The notes below the pieces were generated by a model. It ran no database searches and was not told the origin of the DNA. It saw only the letters and a list, made by a program, of their open reading frames with translations. Shown piece by piece: positions 1 to 6,745 of a stretch of DNA of 7,030 bases. Both the position numbers and the translations under genes were made by a program. Source of the DNA: Thermoanaerobaculia bacterium (GTDB lineage Bacteria > Acidobacteriota > Thermoanaerobaculia > Multivoradales > JAHEKO01); NCBI GenBank assembly GCA_029287645.1, contig JARFQS010000387.1, positions 1 through 7,030 on the forward strand, given 5' to 3'. How positions within the stretch are numbered: position 1 is the stretch's first letter; every line of letters begins with the position of its first letter.

Positions 1-1
1 C

Positions 2-922
2 TACAGGGGGGCGAAGTTTCTCGTCAACCTGCTGCCCGAGACCGTCCAGCTGGCTCTCGGTCGATGGGGTGGCAAGCTCGGCTACACGCTGGACGCCAGG
101 CATCGTCGGGTTGCGCTGCAGAATCTCGAGCTCGCCTTTCCCGAATGGACGCTGGCCGAGCGCAAGCGCGTCGCCAAGGAGTCCTTCGGCAACATCGGTA
201 CGGCAGCCGTCGAGCTCGCCACCTCTGCGCAGCTCGACCGCCAGAGCTATCTGGATCGTCTCGACTTCGAAGGCTGGGAGAACTTCGAGCTCGCCGAACA
301 GGCGGGCCATGGCGTGTTGCTGATGACCGCCCACTTCGGCAATTGGGAGGCTCTCGCCCAGGCTCCCGTGCTTCGAGGCAAACCGGTCTCCTTCGTCGCC
401 CGCCCGCTCGACAACCCCTATCTGGAAACGGAAATCCGGCGGATACGGGAGCGTTTCGGGAACCACACGATCATGAAACGCGGCGCGGCTCGACGGCTGA
501 TTCGAACTCTGCGGAGCGGCGGCGTCACCGGCCTGCTGATCGACCAGAGAGTCCACCCGAACGAAGGCCGGGCCTACGACTTCTTCGGTCACCCGGCCTA
601 CACGACACCATTGATGGCCCGGCTGTCGCTACGCACCGGAGCACCTGTCGTACCCGTGTTCGGGATCCCGCTGGACGGCTGGAAACGCTGTCGGATCGTC
701 TACCGACCACCGATCTTCCCCGAGACCAATGGAGAGGATGCGGTCGATCGCCTCACCTTGCAGTACCTGCGCTCGATCGAAGAGGCGATTCGGGAGTGGC
801 CGGAGTTGTGGCTCTGGGCACACCGCCGCTGGAGAAAAGGACGAACCGTGGATTCGAGTACCGAGGCCGAGTCTCAGTCACTCGATTCCACCGGTGAGCG
901 AGCTTCGATCAAGGCTCACTGA
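2..922 (+). CDS. Lysophospholipid acyltransferase, LpxL/HtrB family (lipid A late acyltransferase), 5' partial
   Basis: Members of this family transfer an acyl chain from acyl-ACP to a lipid A precursor at the inner face of the cytoplasmic membrane, a late step of lipid A synthesis. The reading frame is open from the window edge, giving 306 visible residues. The acyltransferase HX4(D/E) motif is seen as HFGNWE (visible residues 111-116, bases 332-349). Further family blocks are the NLELAFPEW segment near the start (41-49), RPLDNP (about residue 132), LLIDQRV followed by FFGHPAYTTPLMARL, and the C-terminal WLWAHRRWR. E. coli LpxL is 306 residues and its matching NLELCFPE block lies farther in, so roughly 20-30 N-terminal residues, including the membrane anchor, are probably missing. 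A hydrophilic tail of about 25 residues follows WAHRRWR. The gene is convergent with the TerB-like gene. Family assignment is very secure; which acyl position or substrate it uses cannot be read from the sequence, so I give no symbol. Confidence 0.93.
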   Translation, partial: YRGAKFLVNLLPETVQLALGRWGGKLGYTLDARHRRVALQNLELAFPEWTLAERKRVAKESFGNIGTAAVELATSAQLDRQSYLDRLDFEGWENFELAEQAGHGVLLMTAHFGNWEALAQAPVLRGKPVSFVARPLDNPYLETEIRRIRERFGNHTIMKRGAARRLIRTLRSGGVTGLLIDQRVHPNEGRAYDFFGHPAYTTPLMARLSLRTGAPVVPVFGIPLDGWKRCRIVYRPPIFPETNGEDAVDRLTLQYLRSIEEAIREWPELWLWAHRRWRKGRTVDSSTEAESQSLDSTGERASIKAH

Positions 923-947
923 CCGACTTCGAAAGACCCTCATCGAC

Positions 948-1484
948 TCAGGAAGAAGGGTTCTGCAGGGTCTTCAGCACTTCCCTGTGTTGGGAGTAGA
1001 CCTTGCGGGCCTCGATGTACTGCCGATGGCTGAATCCCAGCTCACTGGCGATCTGGCGAATCTGGGCCTCTTCCGCCGAGGTGATGGACTCATCGGCTGC
1101 CGAGACCGCAAAGAGGCAGTCCAGGAGCTCTTGTCGCTGCTCCGGAGTCGACACCTGCGTGAACTCTCGGGTGACGAGAAAGTTCTCCGTGTGTCCGAAC
1201 AGCTGATTCTGGCTCTTGGCGATCTGCACGACCAGCACGGCCTGTTCCTCGGGAAGATGTCCCAGCTTTCCGACGACCTCTTCCATCTTGCGGGTCTCGG
1301 CTTTACTGATGTCCAGATCGGCATGGGCGACCCGCCCGAGGATGTAAGCAAAGGCGGCCACGTAGCGCGCCTTGTCGGCGTCCATCGTTTCGAGCTCCGC
1401 GACAATCTTGCGCACGGTGGCAGTATCACCGGGGTCGCTGGACCCGCCTTCGGCTCCGAATCCCAGGCTCTTCAGAAAGGACAT
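948..1484 (-). CDS. TerB-like (tellurite resistance TerB family) protein
   Basis: This is a 178-residue, all-helical, probably cytoplasmic protein with no signal peptide. A short glycine/serine/aspartate-rich N-terminus (about residues 10-20) is followed by a TerB-type domain (about 22-170). The domain shows two related acidic helix-turn units: AHADLDISKAE (53-63) and AADESITSAEE (129-139), each followed by an amphipathic helix. These acidic residues (D56, D58, E63; D131, E132, E138) fit the metal-binding positions described for TerB domains. The ATG start is well supported: AGGTGAGG lies at 1493-1500 on the minus strand, 8 bases upstream. The gene starts 10 bases after the stop of the VWA protein gene, and its Shine-Dalgarno overlaps that stop codon, so the two are almost certainly co-transcribed and perhaps translationally coupled. 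TerB domains occur in Ter stress systems and as stand-alone proteins of unknown role; tellurite resistance itself should not be assumed. The family call is good, the function open. Confidence 0.82.
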   Translation of the reverse strand: MSFLKSLGFGAEGGSSDPGDTATVRKIVAELETMDADKARYVAAFAYILGRVAHADLDISKAETRKMEEVVGKLGHLPEEQAVLVVQIAKSQNQLFGHTENFLVTREFTQVSTPEQRQELLDCLFAVSAADESITSAEEAQIRQIASELGFSHRQYIEARKVYSQHREVLKTLQNPSS

Positions 1485-1494
1485 TGATCTGGCC

Positions 1495-4400
1495 TCACCT
1501 GTAGTACCCGGCGATCGTTCTCGCTTTCAGCCCGCTCCCCTCGACGCCGACCTCTATCTGTCTCCACTCCTCACCTCCCGTGTACTGCGAGTAGTAGCCC
1601 ACCAGATACTGACTCCGCAGCTCTTCGTCGATCTCGGCATAGACGTCCCGCAAGTCCTGACCGACGCGGGCGAAGAAGACCTTGCCTCCCACAGACTTGG
1701 TCAGGGTCTCGAGCCGCTCCAGGAAGCCCCGCACGCTCAATCCCTTCCCCTTGGTCCGCATGATCTCGTTGTTCGAAAGGATCACGTAGATCGGAACTCC
1801 GACCTTTCGAGCGAAACGCAACGCTGTGCGGTAGGCGAAGTCGGGGTCCTCGTCCGCCCCATCCGTATAGACGACAAGGGCCTTCTTCCCAGGCACTCCC
1901 TGTAGCTGCACCAGGGAATAGACGACAGCCTTCCATATCCCGGTCTGGCCGTCGGGTTGCAGCACATCGAGGGACTTGATGACCTCTGGCAGATCCGAGG
2001 TCGTGTTCCGCGTCAGTCGGGGCTCGTTGCCGAATCCCACGACGAAAGCCCGGTCTCGGCGCGTCGCCAGGCCGCGCAGAAACTCCGCCGCTGCGAACTG
2101 GACTTCCGGCAGCTTGACGAACATCGAAGCCGAGCTATCGATGGCGAGACCGACCGTCAGCGGCAGGTCGCCCGCATCACTGAAGGTGCCGATCTCCTGG
2201 GCCACACCGTCTTCGAGGACCCGGAATCTCTCTTGCGGCAAGTCCGTTACCGGCCTGCCCTTGCGGTCTGTCACCACCACATAGAGCTCCATCAGATTGA
2301 CCTGCAGCTTCTCGCTGGAACCTGGGCTGTTGAGAAAGACCACATCCTCCGAGCTGTTGCCATCCTCCAGATAGGCCACGACCCGGATGAACCCGCGGGG
2401 AGCCTCGGGTGGGATGACCATCCTCTGTCGGAAGGGACGCGCATAGCGGGTCGCCGCCAGAGTGTCCTTCCAATAGAACTCGACACGGTCGATTCCCTGA
2501 CCTCTGCGTGGCTCCACCTCGGCATGCACGTCGATGGGTCCGGCATAGCGCTTCGGCTGCCCGTCCTCGCCGGGTCGGGGCTTGACGATCCTCACCCCGA
2601 AGACCCCCGACCCCTCATTGACGACCAGGTAGTCTCGACCCAGCTCAGCTCCCGAGCGGTCCCGTGCCACGACAGTTACCCGCCTGGGCTGGGGAAGAGG
2701 CCCCATGTCCAGGCTGGCAGTAAATGGCGGCGAGTCCCGAATCACCTTGCTCTCTCCGTCGACGAGAAACTCGACCGACGCGACGTCCGTGTGCGAAACG
2801 ACAGTCTCTATGAGGGTCCGGCCCATGGCGAAGCCCTGTCTCGGCGCCATGAGATGGATCACCTGGGGTGCCGGCAGAACCATCGACCCCAGGCTGTCGG
2901 CGACGGACACCGTCGCACCCGGTTCCACGAACGACGCAAACGTCGCCCCCCATTCACCCGTCTCCAGCTCCTCTACGAGAACTACCACCGGTCCCTCGGG
3001 TTGCGAATCGAGCCCGATCTCCAAGACCGAATCCTCGAGACCATCGCCTTCATCGACGAGGTCCCAGCTCGCATGCTCCTCATGGAAGATCTCGGATGGC
3101 TCCTCGTCTTTGGAAATGGCGACCGTGACGCGCAAGGGAGAAGGTCGCGTCTCACCCTGCCGGTCGTAGACGTCCTTCTTGATCACCAAGCGAGCGCTTT
3201 GGCCGTCCTCGCTGGGTTGTAGCGCCGCTACCACTGGGAGCTCACCCTCCTCCAGGTCGTTCTCGAGGATTCGCTCGGCGCGGGTCAGCGAGACGACTTC
3301 CGGTGTCACCTCCGAAAGCCACCGTCGGTAGCGGAGAGTCGCCTCGGAGTCGTCATCCTCCGCCACCAGGCGCACCTCCAAGAGCTGTCGATCAGCGGTT
3401 TCGAGCCCGCCGGTCTCGAGGGTCAGCCGCTGGCGTCGCGGCAACCGCTCGATGAGGTCCGATAGCTGAAATTTGCCCCGGATCAGCTCTCCACCGGTCG
3501 ACTCGGCCAGAGCCTGCAGCGGTGAGGTCGGATCCAGCACCAGCGGGGGACCTGCCGCCTCCTTCCTGGCTTTCTCGCGGCGTTCCCGGAGCCACTTGAG
3601 GGGGTCGACGCCGATCGTCGTCTTGTCCACGATCCGACCGTCCTGCATTACGACATCGACTTTGTCCTTGCCCTCCTGCTCACCTGGGATTCCTTCTCCA
3701 GGCTCCAAGAGCTCGTTGGACCGTTGCTCTGGTACATACGGCAGGGCGACCCAGCCGTAAGCCGCGAGTGTCTGCGCCACATCCAGCGCCGAAGGACGCG
3801 GCAGAACGGGAACCACCTGTGCGGCAGTGGGCTCACCGTACTCCCGTACCAGAAGGGTGCGGTAGAAATCGTCGGGATTGGCATCGTACCCGCTGGCAAC
3901 CATGACGATCGCCTTGGGACCGGGTGAGCTCTCCTCACTCACCCAGAGCAGCAGCTGCTCGTGGCGCTCACGTAGCAGCTGGTTCTCAAGCCGCATCGCG
4001 ATCTGCGCTCGAGCCGCTGCCTCGGATGACTCCTCGCGTGCAGGCGAGGATGCGACCTCCCCCTCGTCCTGATCGCTCACCAATCCCAGATCCTCCAGGA
4101 ACTCCCAGCGCAGCTCCTCTTGGAGGTCCTCAGATTCCTCTCGGAGTCGAATCCAGTGGAGGGCCTGCTCCAGGACATCCGGATCGCGGGTGGCCGGCAG
4201 GGCGGTCCTCATGTCCGCACCCGCCAGGAGGATCTCGACGGAACCCAGCCGGGTCAGCTCCCTGGCCCGTTCGGCCAGCTGCAGGGCGGCATTGCCAAAG
4301 TCGAGAGGACGAGTCAGGGTCTGATCGAACAGCAGGACGATCTGCCATTCGTCACCTGTGACTCCCACCTGCGAGATGGCCGCAACTTGCCCTTCGACGA

Positions 4401-4638
4401 GGGCCTCGATGCGGCCCGAAACCTCATCGGTCACGACCTCGCCCGTCGCGCTCAGTGCCTCCAGCTCGATCTCGTGAGACCCCGAACCCATCGCATCCGC
4501 AGGGCGAAGCCCACCAGGGCCCCATCCGAGAAGGCCCAGACATGCCATAACGGCCACTCGCAGGCCACGCCGCGCCCAAACACCCCTGCTGTCGCCAGGG
4601 TGCATCTCGCCCAGTTGGTTGCTCTCGCTCAAACTCAA
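1495..4638 (-). CDS. Exported protein with two VWA modules and Ig-like domains (VWFA-related Acidobacterial type)
   Basis: The predicted product has 1047 residues. An arginine-containing n-region and a hydrophobic stretch (about residues 24-40) are followed by a likely signal peptidase I site after ADA (47-49), so it should be exported. Module 1 (about 97-410) is VWA-like but degenerate: the MIDAS position reads DQTLT (105-109) and the later strand reads VMVASGYD (245-252); it ends with an LAESTGGELI...RLPRRQRLTLET segment typical of such domains. A 100-residue acidic and charged stretch lies within it (about 160-240). Residues 590-676 and 680-771 look like two Ig-like beta domains. Module 2 (about 778-1020) is an intact VWA: VVVTDRKGRPVTDL, then MIDAS residues D834, S836, S838, T899 and D926, and LRSQYLVGYYSQ near the end. 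This half matches the 'VWFA-related Acidobacterial domain' family. The first possible start is TTG at 4638; a second in-frame TTG at 4632 is better spaced from GAGG. The role is unknown, with metal-dependent adhesion or protein binding outside the cytoplasm most likely. The gene lies directly upstream of the TerB-like gene. Confidence 0.88.
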   Translation of the reverse strand: MSLSESNQLGEMHPGDSRGVWARRGLRVAVMACLGLLGWGPGGLRPADAMGSGSHEIELEALSATGEVVTDEVSGRIEALVEGQVAAISQVGVTGDEWQIVLLFDQTLTRPLDFGNAALQLAERARELTRLGSVEILLAGADMRTALPATRDPDVLEQALHWIRLREESEDLQEELRWEFLEDLGLVSDQDEGEVASSPAREESSEAAARAQIAMRLENQLLRERHEQLLLWVSEESSPGPKAIVMVASGYDANPDDFYRTLLVREYGEPTAAQVVPVLPRPSALDVAQTLAAYGWVALPYVPEQRSNELLEPGEGIPGEQEGKDKVDVVMQDGRIVDKTTIGVDPLKWLRERREKARKEAAGPPLVLDPTSPLQALAESTGGELIRGKFQLSDLIERLPRRQRLTLETGGLETADRQLLEVRLVAEDDDSEATLRYRRWLSEVTPEVVSLTRAERILENDLEEGELPVVAALQPSEDGQSARLVIKKDVYDRQGETRPSPLRVTVAISKDEEPSEIFHEEHASWDLVDEGDGLEDSVLEIGLDSQPEGPVVVLVEELETGEWGATFASFVEPGATVSVADSLGSMVLPAPQVIHLMAPRQGFAMGRTLIETVVSHTDVASVEFLVDGESKVIRDSPPFTASLDMGPLPQPRRVTVVARDRSGAELGRDYLVVNEGSGVFGVRIVKPRPGEDGQPKRYAGPIDVHAEVEPRRGQGIDRVEFYWKDTLAATRYARPFRQRMVIPPEAPRGFIRVVAYLEDGNSSEDVVFLNSPGSSEKLQVNLMELYVVVTDRKGRPVTDLPQERFRVLEDGVAQEIGTFSDAGDLPLTVGLAIDSSASMFVKLPEVQFAAAEFLRGLATRRDRAFVVGFGNEPRLTRNTTSDLPEVIKSLDVLQPDGQTGIWKAVVYSLVQLQGVPGKKALVVYTDGADEDPDFAYRTALRFARKVGVPIYVILSNNEIMRTKGKGLSVRGFLERLETLTKSVGGKVFFARVGQDLRDVYAEIDEELRSQYLVGYYSQYTGGEEWRQIEVGVEGSGLKARTIAGYYR

Positions 4639-4639
4639 A

Positions 4640-4643
4640 CCTC
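4640..4643 (-). promoter_or_regulatory. Probable Shine-Dalgarno of the VWA protein gene
   Basis: The minus strand reads CGAGGTTTGAGTTTGAGC here. GAGG is only 1 base from the first TTG (4638) but 7 bases from the second in-frame TTG (4632-4630), so translation may really start two codons later, at 4632. The first ATG in frame (4605) has no properly spaced Shine-Dalgarno. All three choices keep the signal peptide. Confidence 0.5.
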
Positions 4644-4648
4644 GTACT

Positions 4649-4676
4649 TGGCCACAGGGTTGCTCCTGTCAGGCCA
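4649..4676 (-). promoter_or_regulatory. Bulged hairpin in the leader of the VWA protein gene
   Basis: On the minus strand TGGCC (4676-4672) and ACAGG (4669-4665) pair with CCTGT (4658-4654) and GGCCA (4653-4649). There is a two-base TG bulge and a six-base loop, AGCAAC, giving a ten-base-pair stem. It ends five bases before the GAGG Shine-Dalgarno of the VWA gene, in the 106-base gap after the flavin reductase gene. It has no T-tract, so a standard Rho-independent terminator is unlikely. A leader structure affecting translation, or a Rho-associated or processing hairpin, is possible. The pairing is visible; the function is inference. I saw no convincing promoter in the rest of this gap. Confidence 0.4.
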
Positions 4677-4744
4677 CCTGTGTACGACTCCCATTCAAGA
4701 TCGGTGCCTGAAACTCGCCCGGATCACTCCACGCTACTCCAGGC

Positions 4745-5242
4745 TCAGTCTCCGTCGTGTTGATGAATCGTACGATAGCCCCGATTCCAGTAGACGAGAG
4801 GCGGTGCATCCGGCTTCGGCACGCTGCTCGCCTGCACTTCACCAAGATAGATCGTGTGGGACCCGGCCGGCCTTCTGCCGTGAATCGTGCAGTCTAGCCA
4901 GGCCAGAGCGTCGCTGAGGACCGGGGCACCCGTCACCGCCGTCTGCCAGTCGCCTTCCGCAAATCGGTCTTCATCTTTGACCCAGGCGAACCGATTGGAC
5001 AGCTCGATCTGATCTTCCCGCAACATGTTCACCGCGAACACCGCTTCCTCTTCTTCCAATAGTGGATAGGCGTGATGACGATGGTCGATCATCACTCCCA
5101 CGAGCGGCGGATCGGGTGAAACCGATGCGAAGGCCGACACCGTCAAGCCGTGGATTTCCTCGCCGGCCTTGATGGTAACGATGGTGACACCCGATGGGAA
5201 GTGTCGTAGGGCGTCGCGATAGTCCTCAGATGAAACAGGCAT
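4745..5242 (-). CDS. Flavin reductase-like, FMN-binding split-barrel protein (HpaC/NTA monooxygenase B type)
   Basis: This 165-residue protein has the length and sequence pattern of the flavin reductase-like domain family, small soluble cytoplasmic enzymes that reduce FMN or FAD with NAD(P)H, often for a partner monooxygenase. Landmarks are ALRHFPSGVTIVT (11-23), GLTVSAFASVSPDPPLVGVMID (32-53, the usual flavin-contacting region), FAVNML (69-74), HTIYLGEV (129-136) and PLVYWNRGYRTI (148-159). The ATG at 5242 is chosen because GGAGG lies five bases upstream (5252-5248) and the family homology begins right after it; the frame stays open farther upstream only as a shadow of ispG. It follows ispG by 46 bases on the same strand. 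No monooxygenase partner lies in the window, so the substrate system is unknown. Some family members bind flavin without being efficient reductases. The family call is secure, the exact activity not. Confidence 0.88.
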   Translation of the reverse strand: MPVSSEDYRDALRHFPSGVTIVTIKAGEEIHGLTVSAFASVSPDPPLVGVMIDHRHHAYPLLEEEEAVFAVNMLREDQIELSNRFAWVKDEDRFAEGDWQTAVTGAPVLSDALAWLDCTIHGRRPAGSHTIYLGEVQASSVPKPDAPPLVYWNRGYRTIHQHDGD

Positions 5243-5250
5243 GCATGCCT
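5237..5250 (-). promoter_or_regulatory. Perfect 14-base palindrome over the start codon and Shine-Dalgarno edge of the flavin reductase gene
   Basis: AGGCATGCATGCCT is its own reverse complement. In the minus-strand transcript it could fold into a five-base-pair stem with loop UGCA, pairing the last three bases of the GGAGG Shine-Dalgarno (AGG) with CCT from the second codon and trapping the ATG between them. It could lower translation initiation, or be a protein-binding site, or be chance. The palindrome is seen directly; the role is inference. Confidence 0.4.
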
Positions 5251-5270
5251 CCGATGGCCGGGGAGCACGA

Positions 5271-5284
5271 CGGTCGATCGACCG
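5271..5284. repeat. Perfect 14-base palindrome in the ispG-flavin reductase gap
   Basis: CGGTCGATCGACCG is its own reverse complement and lies between the ispG stop and the flavin reductase Shine-Dalgarno, 20 bases upstream of the palindrome that covers the flavin reductase start. As RNA it could form a five-base-pair stem with a GAUC loop. There is no T-tract, so it is not a normal terminator. It could be an operator or a processing site. Confidence 0.4.
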
Positions 5285-5288
5285 CCGT

Positions 5289-6527
5289 TCAACTCTCGGC
5301 CGAAGCTGGCTCGATGAGCGGATAGCTCGTTTCGACGTACTCCTCGATGATCCTCTGGAAGGCCTCCGAGAGCTCGGAGTAGGTCCCCTGCAAGCTGGTT
5401 GTCTGGCGACCGTCGACATAGACGGGACAGTGCGGGGCCTCTCCCGTTCCAGGCAAGCTGATGCCGATGTTGGCGGCCTTCGACTCCCCCGGACCGTTGA
5501 CCACACAGCCCATGACCGCGACGGTCATCCTCTCGACCCCGTCGAAGTGTTCTTTCCAGTGTGGCATACGTTCGCGTACATATTCCTGGACCCTCTGCGC
5601 CAGCTCCTGGAATGTGGTCGAAGTCGTCCGCCCACAACCTGGACATGCCGTGATGCTTGGAGCGAAGCTGCGCAGTTCGAGAGCCTGGAGCAGCTCCTTG
5701 CAGGCATAGACCTCTTCTCTTCGATCGGCGCCCGGTCTCGGTGTCAGGGAGATCCGGATGGTGTCCCCGATGCCTTCTGACAGCAGCACTGCCATGGCCG
5801 ATGCCGACCACACCAGACCCTTCATACCCATCCCAGCTTCGGTCAGACCGAGATGCAGGGGTTGCTCGGTCTCGGCGGCCAGACGGCGGTAGACGCGTAT
5901 CAGATCTCTCGGCCGCGACACCTTGCAGGACAGGATGATCTGATCGGGGCGCAGGCCACACTCCAGAGCCAGGTCGGTCGACTGCACCGCGGAAACGACC
6001 ATGCAATCGTCGAGGATCTCCTCCGAGCTCTTGCCCAGCCCCTGATCCGTGTTCTGCTGCATCCTCTCCATCACCAGATCTTGGTTCAGGGAGCCACCGT
6101 TGACACCGATCCGCACTGGGGTGTCGAGATCCACGGCGATTCTGCAGATGGCGGCGAAGTTCTCGTCCCGCCTCTCGCCTTGCCCGACATTGCCCGGATT
6201 GATGCGGAACTTGTCGAGTGCAGCGGCACAGTCCGGAGATTGGGTCAGCAAGACATGGCCGTTGTAGTGAAAGTCGCCGACCAGCGGCACAAAGCAACCG
6301 ACGTCCTCCAGGCGCCGCTTGATCTCCGCTACGGCTGCGGCAGCCTCCCCAGTATTGACTGTGATGCGGACCAGCTCGGAGCCGGCCTCCGCCAGCTCCC
6401 TGCACTGCTGAACTGTGGACTCGACGTCGGCCGTATCCGTATTGGTCATGGACTGCACGACGATCGGGGCCGCGGCCCCGACCTGGATCGAGCCAACTCT
6501 GACGCCTACAGTTCGATGTCGGTTCAC
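5289..6527 (-). CDS. ispG: 4-hydroxy-3-methylbut-2-enyl diphosphate synthase (IspG/GcpE)
   Basis: IspG converts 2-C-methyl-D-erythritol 2,4-cyclodiphosphate to HMBPP, the next-to-last step of the MEP isoprenoid pathway. It uses a [4Fe-4S] cluster and electrons from flavodoxin or ferredoxin in the cytoplasm. The 412-residue protein is of the short bacterial form, with an N-terminal TIM barrel (about 5-270, with PIVVQSMTNTDT at 21-32, KFRINPGNVG at 106-115 and LGLTEAGM at 226-233) and a C-terminal cluster domain. All cluster ligands are present: C295 and C298 in ACPGCGR, C341 in GCVVNGPGE, and E348, with the same C-to-E spacing as the E. coli enzyme. Between C298 and C341 it has about eleven more residues than E. 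coli. The GTG start at 6527 has GAGGAG nine bases upstream (6542-6537), and the N-terminus aligns with the family without extension. It is the first gene of the minus-strand block. The electron donor is not encoded in the window. Confidence 0.97.
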   Translation of the reverse strand: MNRHRTVGVRVGSIQVGAAAPIVVQSMTNTDTADVESTVQQCRELAEAGSELVRITVNTGEAAAAVAEIKRRLEDVGCFVPLVGDFHYNGHVLLTQSPDCAAALDKFRINPGNVGQGERRDENFAAICRIAVDLDTPVRIGVNGGSLNQDLVMERMQQNTDQGLGKSSEEILDDCMVVSAVQSTDLALECGLRPDQIILSCKVSRPRDLIRVYRRLAAETEQPLHLGLTEAGMGMKGLVWSASAMAVLLSEGIGDTIRISLTPRPGADRREEVYACKELLQALELRSFAPSITACPGCGRTTSTTFQELAQRVQEYVRERMPHWKEHFDGVERMTVAVMGCVVNGPGESKAANIGISLPGTGEAPHCPVYVDGRQTTSLQGTYSELSEAFQRIIEEYVETSYPLIEPASAES

Positions 6528-6544
6528 CTAGGTCTTCTCCTCGT

Positions 6545-6561
6545 GCGGCTCAATGAGCCGC
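6545..6561. repeat. Inverted repeat just upstream of the ispG Shine-Dalgarno
   Basis: GCGGCTCA and TGAGCCGC are perfect inverted eight-base arms around a single central base; beyond one mismatch on each side, two more bases on each flank (CG/CG) also match. It lies between the putative ispG -10 element (6565-6570) and the Shine-Dalgarno (6537-6542), and spans the expected transcription start. Its symmetry suits binding by a dimeric repressor, or a 5' leader hairpin. No regulator family is recognised from the half-site. Confidence 0.5.
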
Positions 6562-6564
6562 GCG

Positions 6565-6573
6565 ATTCTAGCA
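6565..6573 (-). promoter_or_regulatory. Putative extended -10 promoter element for ispG
   Basis: The minus strand reads TGCTAGAAT, which is a TGn motif plus TAGAAT, one mismatch from the sigma-70 -10 consensus TATAAT. It is 38 bases upstream of the GTG start. No good -35 hexamer is seen at the usual spacing, which fits extended -10 promoters. Transcription would begin near 6557-6559, inside the neighbouring inverted repeat. This is a motif match only. Confidence 0.4.
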
Positions 6574-6733
6574 CCGGGTGTCCCGCGGCACCGGATTCGA
6601 CTCGATACCGCACGACCTCGGGCCCCAATCTGCAAGCTCGAGGGTCTCCTTCCCGTCAATCACCCAAGAAGCGGCCCAGCCGCCACGCGCCAGGGTGGCA
6701 CCACCATCGCCCGCCCGGCCCATTCGATACTGC

Positions 6734-6739
6734 AAGGAG
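6734..6739 (+). promoter_or_regulatory. Shine-Dalgarno of the PilZ gene
   Basis: AAGGAG, six bases before the ATG at 6746, is a near-perfect ribosome-binding site and fixes the start of this partial gene. I found no convincing sigma-70 promoter for it in the rest of the divergent region (6574-6733). Confidence 0.75.
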
Positions 6740-6745
6740 ACGACG

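Noticed and set aside
64..897. Alternative + strand frame over the acyltransferase
   Set aside because: The overlapping frame carries the HFGNWE and other LpxL-family motifs; this one is Arg-rich and featureless.
894..919. GTGAGC and GCTCAC as a terminator at the end of the acyltransferase gene
   Set aside because: The six-base stem has a large loop, no T-tract follows it, and it lies within coding sequence.
933..974. AAGACCCT and AGGGTCTT as a bidirectional terminator between the convergent genes
   Set aside because: The eight-base arms are 26 bases apart, one arm lies in the terB coding region, and there is no T-tract on either side.
1957..3222. Long open frame on the + strand opposite the VWA gene
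   Set aside because: It is an antisense shadow of a well-supported GC-rich coding sequence. The translation is rich in Arg, His and Asp, with no recognisable domain or Shine-Dalgarno.
5243..5506. N-terminal extension of the flavin reductase frame
   Set aside because: The extension overlaps the ispG coding region and is Arg/Ser/Pro-rich. The ATG at 5242 has a GGAGG Shine-Dalgarno and the homology starts there.
5143..6405. Long minus-strand frame overlapping ispG in another phase
   Set aside because: ispG in its own phase has all catalytic landmarks; this frame is a low-complexity Arg/Gly/Ser-rich translation.
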